NCBI RefSeq assembly: GCF_002149035.1 | Contig: NZ_NGFP01000007.1 | Location: 1-64,000 of the forward strand | Direction: 5' to 3' | Source: Streptosporangium minutum | Lineage (GTDB): Bacteria > Actinomycetota > Actinomycetes > Streptosporangiales > Streptosporangiaceae | Length of the DNA stretch: 64,000 bases | Shown: positions 54,316 through 63,291 of the stretch, piece by piece | Layout of the letters: every line of letters begins with the position of its first letter | Position numbering within the stretch: the first letter of the stretch is position 1 | Made by a program: the position numbers and the translations under genes | Notes under the pieces: generated by a model | Database searches by the model: none | The model's input: only the letters and a program-made list of their open reading frames with translations | Told to the model about the DNA's origin: nothing

Positions 54316-55035
54316 GTGACGGACGACTCCCCCAGGATTCCTAAGTACTACGACGTCAAACGTAGTCTGCTCGCGCTGACCAAGTCCCTGTCGGCGGGCA
54401 GCGCGCTGCCCCCCGAGCGGACCCTGGCGGTGCGCTTCGAGACGTCGCGCACCACCGTGCGGCAGGCGCTGTCGGAGCTGGTGGTCGAGGGCCGCCTGGT
54501 CCGCATCCAGGGCAAGGGAACGTTCGTCGCCCACCCCAAGGTCGCCCAGGTCCTCCAGCTGACGTCCTACACCGGCGATCTGCGGACCGTCGGCCTCGAA
54601 CCCGACACCAAGATCCTCGACATCAGCTACATCACCGCCGACGAGCCCCTGGCCCGCCGGCTGGCGATCAACCCCGGCGGCCGGGTGCTGCGCATCCACC
54701 GGCTGCGCCTGGCCAACGGCGAGCCGATGTCGATCGACACCACCCATCTGTCGGCCCGGCGCTTCCCCCGGCTCCGGCGCGAGCTGGAGGTGCACTCCTC
54801 GCTGTACGAGACGCTGCACAACGCCTACAACGTGCGGCTGACCGACGCCGAGGAGATCATCGAGACCGTGCTGGCCACGCCGTACGACGCGCAGGTGCTG
54901 AGCGTCGACGTCGGCCTGCCGATGCTGCTGCTCACCCGGCACGCCTTCGACGCCGACGGCAACCCGGTGGAGTGGGCCCAGTCCCTCTACCGCGGCGACA
55001 GGTACAAGTTCGTCACCCGCCTGCGCCGGCCCTGA
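54316..55035 (+). CDS. GntR family regulator with UTRA domain (HutC/DasR-like)
   Basis: A 239-residue protein. The winged helix ([40 protein letters not shown]) lies at 25-75 and a UTRA ligand domain at 90-235 ([50 protein letters not shown]). DasR-type regulators sense phosphosugars; the ligand here is unknown. GTG 54316, 77 nt after the BioF remnant and 65 nt before bioD. Confidence 0.88.
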   Translation: MTDDSPRIPKYYDVKRSLLALTKSLSAGSALPPERTLAVRFETSRTTVRQALSELVVEGRLVRIQGKGTFVAHPKVAQVLQLTSYTGDLRTVGLEPDTKILDISYITADEPLARRLAINPGGRVLRIHRLRLANGEPMSIDTTHLSARRFPRLRRELEVHSSLYETLHNAYNVRLTDAEEIIETVLATPYDAQVLSVDVGLPMLLLTRHAFDADGNPVEWAQSLYRGDRYKFVTRLRRP

Positions 55036-55100
55036 CGTCCCGGACAGGACCGGCCGGCGGCCTGGATCGTGACAGGTGACCGCCGCCTAAGGTGAGGTGC

Positions 55101-55823
55101 GTGAGCATTCTCGTGGTCACCGGGACCGACACCGGCGTGGGCAAGACGGTCGTCACCGCCGCGGTGGCCTCGCTCGCCAGGGAGCGGGGCGCCTCGGTCG
55201 CGGTGGTGAAACCCGCCCGGACCGGGGTGGCCGGCACGGAACCCGGCGACCTCGACGAGGTCATCCGGCTCTCCGGAGTCACCTCGACGTTCGAGTTCGC
55301 CAGGTTCCCCGACCCGCTGTCTCCTGCGGCGGCGGCCCGCGAGGCGGGCCTGCCGCCGCTCTCCCTTCCCCGGGCGGCGGCCCGGATCGGCGAGCTGGCC
55401 GAGTCGCACCGGCTGGTGATCGTCGAAGGGACGGGCGGGCTGCTCGTCCGCTTCGACGAGGAGGGGGCGACCCTGGCCGACCTGGCCCGGACGCTCTCCG
55501 CGCCGGTGCTCCTGGTGACCCGGGCGGCACTGGGCACGCTCAACCACACCGCGCTGACGCTGGAGGCGATGGCCCATCGCGGGCTGGAACCGGCGGGGGT
55601 GGTGATCGGGTCCTGGCCGGCCGAGCCCGGCCTGGCCGAGCGGTGCAACGTGGCGGACCTGGAGATGCTGGCCGCCCGGCCGCTGGCGGGCGTGCTCCCG
55701 GAGGGCGCGGGGGCCCTCGGCCGGGAGGCCTTCGCCCGTACGGCCCGCGCCGGGCTGGGGCCCGTGCTGGGTGGCGGATTCGACGCCTCGGCGTTCCGGA
55801 GGAGCTTCAGGCTCTCGCCGTAG
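55101..55823 (+). CDS. bioD: Dethiobiotin synthase
   Basis: A 240-residue protein with P-loop VTGTDTGVGKT and VVKPARTGV, then VIVEGTGGLLVRFDEEGAT, LLVTRAALGTLNHTALTLE, as in BioD. It closes the ureido ring of dethiobiotin from 7,8-diaminononanoate, CO2 and ATP in the cytoplasm. GTG 55101 lies 7 nt after TAAGGT (55088-55093), so it is probably leaderless. bioA and bioB are not in the window. A biotin carrier and biotin carboxylase lie 6 kb downstream. Confidence 0.92.
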   Translation: MSILVVTGTDTGVGKTVVTAAVASLARERGASVAVVKPARTGVAGTEPGDLDEVIRLSGVTSTFEFARFPDPLSPAAAAREAGLPPLSLPRAAARIGELAESHRLVIVEGTGGLLVRFDEEGATLADLARTLSAPVLLVTRAALGTLNHTALTLEAMAHRGLEPAGVVIGSWPAEPGLAERCNVADLEMLAARPLAGVLPEGAGALGREAFARTARAGLGPVLGGGFDASAFRRSFRLSP

Positions 55824-55857
55824 GCGACGGCCGGCGCGCGGGCGGAAGACGGCGCGT

Positions 55858-55900
55858 GTCGACATCCTCCCCATGGCTGAAGCCCGGGGAGGATGTCAAC
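55858..55900. mobile_element. Orphan IS200/IS605-type terminal hairpin
   Basis: GACATCCTCCCC (55861-55872) and GGGGAGGATGTC (55886-55897) form a 12-bp perfect stem, flanked by GTC on the left and AAC on the right. This GACATCCTCCCC...GGGGAGGATGTCAA hairpin is the typical right end of IS200/IS605 elements, downstream of tnpB, in actinobacteria. No tnpA or tnpB frame is nearby, so it is a relic or a mini-element end. Confidence 0.65.
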
Positions 55901-55909
55901 ATGTGAGAC

Positions 55910-56878
55910 ATGGCCAAGGCGATCGAACAGCCCGTTCCCGGCATCACCGTCGGACACGCGCTTCTCGCGCGATCCGCAGGAGTCCCGCAGCCCGTCGACA
56001 AGCTCGTGCACGACGGCGACACCATCAACATCGCCGCCGACGGCAACTTCGGCGTGCGCCTGCTCGGCGTGGACGCCCCCGAGGTCAGCTTCGAGCTGCC
56101 CCGCAGTTCCATCGTCCCCGACCTGCCCAAGGGGTTCGTCAAGATCTCGCACCCGGCCTGGACCGGCTTCCTGGCCGATCCGTTCGCGCCGGGCTTCGAG
56201 CCGCTGCCGCTGCGCGCCGCGCTCCACGACCACCTGCTGGGCAGGCTCGACGCGACCACCGCGCGCAACCACGCCGAGCTCGGCGGACCGCCCACCCAGG
56301 CCCTCAAGGACATGATCAGCTCTGACATCGCCGAGCAGGGCCTGACCGGTGAGACCTTCAAGCTCCGGCTGGCCTTCGCGCACGAGATCCTCGACCGGTA
56401 CGGCAGGCTGCTCTGCTACGTCAACCGCGACCAGAAGCTCAAGCCCAGGCCCGCGCCGTACAACGAGCGGCTGCTCGCCGGCGGGCACGTCATGCCCTAC
56501 TTCATCTGGCCCAACGTCGACCCCTTCGTCCGGCAGGAGAACCGGGTGGCGCAGGCCGTGCCCGCTCCCGGATCGGCCCGCACGGTGGCCGAGGCGGGCG
56601 CGCTGGGCCGGGCCCGCGAGTCGGTACGGCAGGCCCGCCAGGCGGGCCTGGGGCTGTGGAACCCGGCGGACCCGCTGAAGCTGCACGCCTTCGAGCTGCG
56701 CTACCTGGCCGGACGCCGGGCGCCCGACCGGTATGTCCTCGACCTGTCCGACAGTTCCTCGGAGCTGCTCCACCCGCAGAGCTACCACCGCGTCCCGAAC
56801 CCGGAGGACCGGTTGTTCGTCAACCCCGAGCACGCGCCCCTGTGGGCGGAGAGGGGCTGGTCGGTCCCGCCGCTGTAG
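55910..56878 (+). CDS. Staphylococcal-nuclease-like domain protein
   Basis: A 322-residue protein. KLVHDGDTINIAADGNFGVR, then LLGVDAPE, is the SNase core; Arg50, Asp55 and Glu58 keep the spacing of the catalytic Arg, Asp and Glu of staphylococcal nuclease. LDRYGRLLCYVNRDQ matches the later strand. It has a large insertion (60-150) and a C-terminal extension not in classic SNases, and no signal peptide. Nuclease activity is possible but unproven. ATG 55910; its only ribosome-like site (GGAGG) lies 16 nt upstream inside the IS605-type hairpin. Confidence 0.72.
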   Translation: MAKAIEQPVPGITVGHALLARSAGVPQPVDKLVHDGDTINIAADGNFGVRLLGVDAPEVSFELPRSSIVPDLPKGFVKISHPAWTGFLADPFAPGFEPLPLRAALHDHLLGRLDATTARNHAELGGPPTQALKDMISSDIAEQGLTGETFKLRLAFAHEILDRYGRLLCYVNRDQKLKPRPAPYNERLLAGGHVMPYFIWPNVDPFVRQENRVAQAVPAPGSARTVAEAGALGRARESVRQARQAGLGLWNPADPLKLHAFELRYLAGRRAPDRYVLDLSDSSSELLHPQSYHRVPNPEDRLFVNPEHAPLWAERGWSVPPL

Positions 56879-57029
56879 GCGTACCACCGCAGGAGCGCCG
56901 GCCGGGGGCTCCGGGGGCCTCCGGCGGCCGGGTGACCGCGAATACGCGCTGGCAGCGTTAGGCGGGAGGAATCTGGGCAGGGTGAGGAATCCCTGTCCGG
57001 CTAAGTGACTGACTGGTAGGTTGCGCGGT

Positions 57030-58682
57030 ATGGAGTCCCCAAAGCACGCAGGCGACATCGCGGTCGCCGTCTCCAAGGCCTATGGCATCGAGACCATGTT
57101 CACCCTGTCCGGCGGGCATGTCTTCCCGCTGTATGACGGGGCGGTCCACGAGGGCATGCCCATCTTGGACGTGCGGCACGAGCAGAGCGCCGTGTTCGCC
57201 GCCGAGGCCACCGCCCGGCTGACCCGCAGACCCGGCCTGGCCGTCCTCACCGCCGGCCCCGGGGTCACCAACGGCGTCAGCGGCGTGGCCACCGCGCACT
57301 TCAACGGCTCCCCGGTCGTGGTCATGGGAGGCCGGGCGCCGCAGTCGCGCTGGGGATCGGGCGCGCTGCAGGAGATCGACCACCCGCCGCTGTTCGCGCC
57401 GATCACCAAGCTGGCCTTCACCGGCTCCGGCCCCGACTCCGTCGCCGAGGACGTGGAGATGGCCTTCCGCACGGCCCTCGCCCCGCACCGCGGCCCCGTC
57501 TTCCTCGACTTCCACATGGACCACCTGTTCGCCGCCGCGCCCCCGCCGGACCATGTCACCGAGACGCTGACCCCCTCGCCCCTGGAGCCCGACCCCGACG
57601 CCCTCGCCGGGATCGCCCGGCTGCTCGCCGAGGCCGAGCGCCCGGTGCTGGTGCTGGGCTCGGACGTGTGGATGGACCGCGCCGAGGAGGTCGCCCGGAG
57701 CTTCGCCGAGGAGTTCCGCCTGCCGGTCATCCCCAACGGCCAGGGTCGCGGCATCCTGCCCGCCGGGCACGAGCTGCTGGTCACCCGGGCACGGGGACTG
57801 GCGCTCACCCAGGCCGACCTGGTGATCGTGGCGGGCGCCCCGATGGACTTCCGTCTCGGCTACGGCTGGTTCGGCGGCAAGGACGGCGCCCCGCTCGCCA
57901 AGGTCGTCCACCTGGCCGACGCGCCGTCGCAGCTCACCACGCACATGGAGCCCTCCGGCGTCGCCGCCGGCGACCTGTCGCTGGTCTTCTGGGGCCTCGG
58001 TACGGCCTGCAACCAGGCCGGTGTGTCCCCCAAGTCCTACGCGCCGTGGCTGTCGAGGCTGTCGGAGGCCGCGGCGGCCGCCGTCGCCGCGGACGCCGGC
58101 CTGCTGGCCTCCGAATCCGACCCGATCCACCCGATGCGGATCTACGGCGAGCTGGCCAAGGTCCTCGCCGACGACGCCGTGGTGATCGGCGACGGCGGCG
58201 ACTTCGTCTCCTACGCGGGCAAGTACGTCGAGCCCAAGCAGCCCGGCAACTGGCTGGACCCGGGCCCCTACGGCTGCCTGGGCACCGGCCTGGGCTACGC
58301 CATCGCCGCCCGGCTGGCCCGCCCCTCCTCGCAGGTGGTGCTGCTGCTCGGCGACGGCGCGGCCGGTTTCTCGCTGATGGACGTGGACACGCTCGTACGG
58401 CACCGCCTGCCGGTCGTGATGATCTGCGGCAACAACGGCATGTGGGGGCTGGAGAAGCACCCCATGCAGATGCTCTACGGCTACGACGTGGCCGCCGAGC
58501 TCCAGCCGCAGTGCCGCTACGACCAGGTGGTGACCGCACTCGGCGGCGGCGGCGAGCTCGTCACCGACCCGTCGCAGATCGGCCCGGCGCTGCTGCGCGC
58601 GTTCGACTCCGGCGTGCCGTACATGGTCAACATCGCCACCGACCCGTCCGTCGCCTACCCCCGCAACACCACCGGGGTCTAG
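57030..58682 (+). CDS. ThDP-dependent acetolactate-synthase-like enzyme
   Basis: A 550-residue protein. GIETMFTLSGGHVFPLYDGA, the catalytic Glu in DVRHEQSAVFAAEA, TAGPGVTNGVSGVATA and the ThDP-Mg motif GDGAAGFSLMDVDTLVRHRLPV with NN place it in the IlvB/IlvG/oxalyl-CoA decarboxylase family. It resembles mycobacterial IlvG, but no regulatory subunit is adjacent, so substrate choice is open. ATG 57030 lies 7 nt after TAGGTT (57017-57022), leaderless. It shares its stop CTAG with the convergent kinase gene. Confidence 0.85.
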   Translation: MESPKHAGDIAVAVSKAYGIETMFTLSGGHVFPLYDGAVHEGMPILDVRHEQSAVFAAEATARLTRRPGLAVLTAGPGVTNGVSGVATAHFNGSPVVVMGGRAPQSRWGSGALQEIDHPPLFAPITKLAFTGSGPDSVAEDVEMAFRTALAPHRGPVFLDFHMDHLFAAAPPPDHVTETLTPSPLEPDPDALAGIARLLAEAERPVLVLGSDVWMDRAEEVARSFAEEFRLPVIPNGQGRGILPAGHELLVTRARGLALTQADLVIVAGAPMDFRLGYGWFGGKDGAPLAKVVHLADAPSQLTTHMEPSGVAAGDLSLVFWGLGTACNQAGVSPKSYAPWLSRLSEAAAAAVAADAGLLASESDPIHPMRIYGELAKVLADDAVVIGDGGDFVSYAGKYVEPKQPGNWLDPGPYGCLGTGLGYAIAARLARPSSQVVLLLGDGAAGFSLMDVDTLVRHRLPVVMICGNNGMWGLEKHPMQMLYGYDVAAELQPQCRYDQVVTALGGGGELVTDPSQIGPALLRAFDSGVPYMVNIATDPSVAYPRNTTGV

Positions 58683-60280
58683 GGACCCGGGGTCGCGGTC
58701 GGCGTGGGGGTCGGCGTCGGCGACGGCGGGCAGCCGTTGTTGGCCACGACGATCTCCACCGCCTTCCGGGGGTCCCACATGGTGCTCGCCCCGGGGTGCT
58801 GCTCGACCACCTCCACGCACTGCGAGGTGTCGAGGTCGGCGCTCTCGCTGACCTTCACCTTCAGGCCCGCCTTCGTGAGCGCCTCCTTGGCCGCCTCCGG
58901 CTTCATGCCCATGACGTCCGGCACCCGCCGCTTCGGCAGTGGTGTCGGCGTGGGGGTCGGCGTCCGGGTGGTCTGCGTGGGACGGTCGTTCGGCTGAGGG
59001 ACGGTCGGGGTCGGTTTCGTCGTTTTCCGCCCGCCTTTGGTCCTCGACGGCTCCGGCGACTCGCTCACGCTGGGCACCGGGTCGACCCCCCTCTGGGAAT
59101 CGGTCGGCACCGCGGAGGAGGCCGCCATCCCGTTGATCGCCACCGCGACGAGACCGACGCAGATCACACCCGCCGCCGCGGACACGGCCAGCATCCCGCC
59201 CTTGCGGCGCGGCCTCTTCGCGGCACGGCGGCCACGTCCTTGCTGGACCGCCTCGGTGGCCGGGCCGGGTGAGGGCGCGGTCGTGGGCGGCACGGCTCCC
59301 TGCAGGCCCATTTGGGACGGCGGAGCGTGCCAGCCGGTCTCCGGCAGCGCGGCTCCGTGCCGGCCCGTCTGCGGCGACGAGGGGCCCTCCCAGCCGCTCT
59401 CCCGCGCGGCGTAGGAGACCGGCGGCATCGCCGTCGCACCGGTCTCCGGCCCGAGGTGCGCCGCCTGCCTCGCGGCGGTGCTCATCGCGGTGGCGCTGGG
59501 GAAACGCCGGGCCGGGTCCTTGGACAGGGCCCGCTCCACCAGGGCGCGGATCGCGGGCGGGACGTGCGGCGGCAGCGGCGGCGGCGTCTCGCGGATGTGC
59601 TTGAGCGCGATCGTGACGGGGGTGTCGCCGTCGAAGGGCCGCTGACCGGCCAGGCACTCGTAGGCCACCACGCCCAGCGCGTAGATGTCCACCGCGGGGG
59701 TGACCGGCGCCCCCTCGGCCTGCTCGGGCGCGCAGTAGGCGGCGGTGCCGAGCACCATGCCCGCGTCGGTCAGCCTGCTGGCCGCGTCGGACCTGGCGAT
59801 GCCGAAGTCGGTGAGCACGAGCGTGCCGTCGGAGCGCACCAGCAGGTTGCCGGGCTTGACGTCCCGGTGGACGATGCCCTGATCGTGTACGGCCTGCAGG
59901 GCCGAGGCCGCCTGGGCGATGAGCTCCATCGCGGCCCCGGGGGCGATGCTCCCCAGCCGTCCGAGCAGCCGGTCCAGCGGCTCGCCGTCCACGAACTTCA
60001 TCACCAGGTATGCCGTCGCCCCCGCGCCGGGCACCTCGTGAACTCCGTAGTCGTAGACGTCTACGACCCCGGGGTGATTGACCGTCGCCATCGCCCGGGC
60101 CTCACCCTGGAAACGCACCAGGAAGCCCGGGTCGTCGGTACGGCCCGGGAGCAGCACCTTGACGGCGACGGTGCGGGCCAAGACGATGTCCTCACCACGC
60201 CACACCTCGCCCATACCGCCGGCGCCGATGCGGGTATCCAGACGGTAACGCCCCGCCAGCGTCGTGCCTTGGGCCACCAT
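58679..60280 (-). CDS. Serine/threonine protein kinase with one PASTA domain
   Basis: A 533-residue Hanks-type membrane kinase. GAGGMGEVWRGED, Lys in VAVKVLLPG, HRDVKPGNLLV and DFGIARS are the kinase motifs. A disordered juxtamembrane segment (280-375) leads to one transmembrane helix (GGMLAVSAAAGVICVGLVAV) and a Thr/Pro-rich extracellular linker. A single PASTA domain follows (VPDVMGMKPEAAKEALTKAG, then VVEQHPGAS) and a TPTPTPT tail. Most actinobacterial PknB proteins have three or four PASTA domains. ATG 60280 follows GGGGGAG; GTG 60277 is possible. The upstream region 60281-60862 (580 bp) shows no gene I can support. Confidence 0.9.
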   Translation of the reverse strand: MVAQGTTLAGRYRLDTRIGAGGMGEVWRGEDIVLARTVAVKVLLPGRTDDPGFLVRFQGEARAMATVNHPGVVDVYDYGVHEVPGAGATAYLVMKFVDGEPLDRLLGRLGSIAPGAAMELIAQAASALQAVHDQGIVHRDVKPGNLLVRSDGTLVLTDFGIARSDAASRLTDAGMVLGTAAYCAPEQAEGAPVTPAVDIYALGVVAYECLAGQRPFDGDTPVTIALKHIRETPPPLPPHVPPAIRALVERALSKDPARRFPSATAMSTAARQAAHLGPETGATAMPPVSYAARESGWEGPSSPQTGRHGAALPETGWHAPPSQMGLQGAVPPTTAPSPGPATEAVQQGRGRRAAKRPRRKGGMLAVSAAAGVICVGLVAVAINGMAASSAVPTDSQRGVDPVPSVSESPEPSRTKGGRKTTKPTPTVPQPNDRPTQTTRTPTPTPTPLPKRRVPDVMGMKPEAAKEALTKAGLKVKVSESADLDTSQCVEVVEQHPGASTMWDPRKAVEIVVANNGCPPSPTPTPTPTATPGP

Positions 60281-60862
60281 GACTCCCCCGTAACCCTCTC
60301 CGCTCCCACCCCAGGGTTCTCCAACAAAGCGGATTTGTATCGCGCCAACGTCACGGCAACGTAACGAAACCCTGCAAGCCGTATGCCTCACAAACAAGAC
60401 GCGTGCCGTAGCATCGCACAAATCTCAGAACTTTTGAGCGTACTCGTACAGCTTGCGTGCCTTTAGAACAAGGACTGCCTGGAAGTCGCCGACCATGAAG
60501 GCCGACGGCTGCCACGGGCCGCGGTAGGAATCCGGCCCTCGAAATCCTCCACAAGAGTACGCAAAATGAACATCAACCTAGCCGCCGGACAGCAGTGCTC
60601 GATCCACGGCGGAATTCGATCTCCTCCGGGCCGGGCTCAGCCACCGGGCAGACCGTGCTCCGCCCCCGGGCAGACCGTGCTCCGCACAGCGCGCGGACCA
60701 GCCGGTGGGGGCACCCGGACCACCGTCCGGCGTCGGCGGCGGCGCGGCAACGCGGCGGCTCCATCGCACGCGCGGCCAGGCGGCCCGCGTGATCGCCCTC
60801 TTCCGCCGACCGGCCGCAGTGATCGCAGGAGGAGGTCGCGCGGTCACCTTATGCTGACGCCC

Positions 60863-61243
60863 ATGACGCTGACTCCCGGCCTGCGCGCACGGCTTCTCAT
60901 CATGGTCGAGAAGGAGGACACCGCGACGAAGATCGGCAGCGGGGACGTCCCCGTCCTGGCCACCCCCCGCGTGCTGGCCCTCGCCGAACAGGCCACCGTC
61001 CAGGCGGTCGCGGGCGCCCTGGACCCCGGCCAGACCTCCGTGGGCACCAAGGTCGCCCTGGAGCACCTGGTGGCCAGCCCGGTGGGTACCCACGTCGAGA
61101 TCGCCGCCGAGCTCACCGAGGTCGACGGCCGCCGTCTGGTCTTCGCCTTCACCGCCCGCGACCGGAACACCACCGTCGCGACGGGCACGGTCGAGCGCGT
61201 GGTGGTCGACCGCGAACGCTTCCTCTCCAGGCTCACCCGCTGA
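60863..61243 (+). CDS. Hot-dog-fold thioesterase (FlK-like)
   Basis: A 126-residue protein. LTPGLRARLLIMVEKEDTA, then VPVLATPRVLALAEQATVQA and GTKVALEHLVASPVGTHVEI are the pattern of the fluoroacetyl-CoA thioesterase FlK family of small thioesterases. It probably hydrolyses an acyl-CoA. ATG 60863 lies 7 nt after TATGCT (60850-60855), leaderless; ATG 60851 falls inside the -10 box and is rejected. Confidence 0.85.
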   Translation: MTLTPGLRARLLIMVEKEDTATKIGSGDVPVLATPRVLALAEQATVQAVAGALDPGQTSVGTKVALEHLVASPVGTHVEIAAELTEVDGRRLVFAFTARDRNTTVATGTVERVVVDRERFLSRLTR

Positions 61244-61260
61244 CCGGCCGGACCTCCGCC

Positions 61261-61344
61261 GACCGTCCACGCCCTCCGGCCGGCCGTTCAGGCTCTCCGG
61301 CCGACCGTCCATGCCCTCCGGCCGGCCGTTCAGGCTCTCTCGCC
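61261..61344. repeat. 42-bp tandem duplication
   Basis: Two copies (61261-61302, 61303-61344) start GACCGTCCAYGCCCTCCGGC, differing at a few bases. Located just past the thioesterase gene. Bases 61345-61524 hold no gene I can support. Confidence 0.85.
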
Positions 61345-61524
61345 GAGTGCCCGGCTCATCCGCTGAACTCCCACGCTCAGCTGCGCTGACGCTCGTCTGC
61401 GGTCGCGCGGGACCCGCAGGCCGGCCACCCCGCCCATACGGCGCTCTCGCCGGCACCGGTGCGGCGGGAGCCGGGACGGCGGCGGCCGGGGGCGACCGGG
61501 ACGGCGGCGGGGCGCACGGCCGGG

Positions 61525-61737
61525 CTAGTCGATGACGGCGATGAGGTCGCCCTCCTGGATGACGTCCCCCTCGGCGACCTTGAGCTCGGTGATCACACCG
61601 TCGTCCTCGGCGATGACCGGGATCTCCATCTTCATCGACTCAAGGATGACCAGGGTGTCGCCGTCCTCGACGGTGTCTCCCTGAGCAACGAGGACTTTCC
61701 AGACATTCGCCACCATCTCGGCGCGTACTTCAGCCAC
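61525..61737 (-). CDS. Stand-alone biotin/lipoyl carrier domain (BCCP-like)
   Basis: A 70-residue biotinyl domain. ESMKM with Lys36 is the biotinylation site; GDTVEDGDTLVILESMKMEI and GVITELKVAEGDVI complete the flattened barrel. It is likely the biotin carrier for the acyl-CoA carboxylase whose biotin carboxylase gene lies 65 nt upstream on the same strand. No carboxyltransferase gene is present here. Confidence 0.92.
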   Translation of the reverse strand: MAEVRAEMVANVWKVLVAQGDTVEDGDTLVILESMKMEIPVIAEDDGVITELKVAEGDVIQEGDLIAVID

Positions 61738-61802
61738 CGGACACTCCCATCAATCACTGTGGTTCAACTGTGCCAGACCGGCCCGCTCGGGCCCTCACCT
61801 GC

Positions 61803-63134
61803 TCAGGCCCGCATGCGAGCCACCAGTCCGGTGTCGTAGCCACCGCCGACGAACTCGGGGTGCTCCAGCAGCTCCGCGCAGAACGGCAGGTTGTTCTTGG
61901 GCCCCACGACCTTGAAGTCCGCCACGGCCGCCCGGGCGCGCTCCAGGGCCTCGGCCCGCGTCCGCCCGAACACGCACAGCTTGGCCATGAGCGGGTCGTA
62001 GAACGGGGTGACCGTGTTCCCCTCGGCGTAACCGGAGTCCACCCGGACACCCTCGCCCGACGGCTCCACCCACACATCGATCGTGCCGGGTCCCGGGAAG
62101 AACCGCTTGGGGTCCTCGGCGTAGACGCGGAACTCGATCGCGTGCCCCCGCACGGCCACCGACGGCGCGGTCTTCTCACCCGCGGCGATCAGCAGCTGCT
62201 GCTCGACCAGGTCCACCCCGGTCACGAGCTCGGTCACCGGATGCTCCACCTGGAGGCGGGTGTTCATCTCCAGGAACACGAAGTCCTGCTTGTCGGCGTC
62301 GACCAGGCACTCCACGGTGCCGGCGCCGAGATACCCGACGGCCTCACCCGCCCGTACGGCCGCCGCCAGCATGCGCTCGCGCAGCTCCTGGGTGATGCCG
62401 GGGGACGGCGTCTCCTCCACGACCTTCTGGTGGCGGCGCTGCACCGAGCAGTCACGCTCGCCCAGCGCGACGACCGTGCCGTCCGCGAGACCGAGGATCT
62501 GCACCTCGACGTGGCGGGCACGCTCGATATAACGCTCAAGCAGGATCGCGGACGTCCCGCCGAAGCGCGAGGCGGCCCTGGAGGCCTGTTCGAACGCCTT
62601 GGCCAGCCCGGCCTCGTCGTGGGCGACGCCCATGCCGATGCCGCCGCCCCCGCCCGCCGTCTTGACCATGACCGGGTAGCCGATCCCGGCGGCGGCCGCC
62701 ACGGCCTCCTCCAGGTCGGTGACCGGCTCGCGGGTGCCGGCGGCGACGGGCACCCCCGCGGCCTCCATCAGGTTCCGCGCATTGATCTTGTCGCCCATCT
62801 GCTCGATCGCCTCGGGCGAGGGGCCGATCCAGGTCAGGCCCGCGTCGATGACGGCCCGGGCGAACCCGGCGTTCTCCGAGAAGAACCCGTAGCCCGGGTG
62901 GACGGCCTGGGCGCCCGACACACGGGCGGCCTCAAGCACCTTGGCGGCGTCGAGGTAGCTCTGCGCCGGATTGGCCGGTCCCAGCGGGATCGCCTCGTCG
63001 GCCTCCCGCACGAACGGCAGATCGGCGTCGGCCTCGGAATACACCGCGATGGCTCGCAGTCCCATGCGCTGGACCGTGCGGATGATCCGCCGTGCGATTT
63101 CTCCGCGGTTGGCTACCAGAACAGACTCGAACAC
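61803..63134 (-). CDS. Acetyl/propionyl-CoA carboxylase biotin carboxylase subunit
   Basis: A 443-residue biotin carboxylase. VLVANRGEIARRIIRTVQRM, VHPGYGFFSENAGFA, the ATP-grasp loop MVKTAGGGGGIGM, HVEVQILG, ERDCSVQRRHQKVVEE and EMNTRLQVEHPVTE are all intact. It carboxylates biotin on the downstream carrier using bicarbonate and ATP. GTG 63134 follows AAAGGGG. Single-domain (AccC-like), not the fused AccA3 type, since the carrier is a separate gene. Confidence 0.92.
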   Translation of the reverse strand: MFESVLVANRGEIARRIIRTVQRMGLRAIAVYSEADADLPFVREADEAIPLGPANPAQSYLDAAKVLEAARVSGAQAVHPGYGFFSENAGFARAVIDAGLTWIGPSPEAIEQMGDKINARNLMEAAGVPVAAGTREPVTDLEEAVAAAAGIGYPVMVKTAGGGGGIGMGVAHDEAGLAKAFEQASRAASRFGGTSAILLERYIERARHVEVQILGLADGTVVALGERDCSVQRRHQKVVEETPSPGITQELRERMLAAAVRAGEAVGYLGAGTVECLVDADKQDFVFLEMNTRLQVEHPVTELVTGVDLVEQQLLIAAGEKTAPSVAVRGHAIEFRVYAEDPKRFFPGPGTIDVWVEPSGEGVRVDSGYAEGNTVTPFYDPLMAKLCVFGRTRAEALERARAAVADFKVVGPKNNLPFCAELLEHPEFVGGGYDTGLVARMRA

Positions 63135-63291
63135 GTTGGTGGACCCCTTTCGACCGCTCCACCCTATGACCGGGGTCTCGGCACAACCGTTCGCCCGAAA
63201 CCACCGATCGCGGCAACACGATCTGTAGGAAACCCACAACCGCACACGGCCGGAGACCCCCGGGGAACGTTTCCCGGAGCAGGCGGATCCC

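Noticed and set aside
60430-60560. Possible tnpB 3' remnant or IS605-type sequence upstream of the thioesterase
   Set aside because: A vague resemblance only; no hairpin of the GACATCCTCC type and no recognisable transposase residues.
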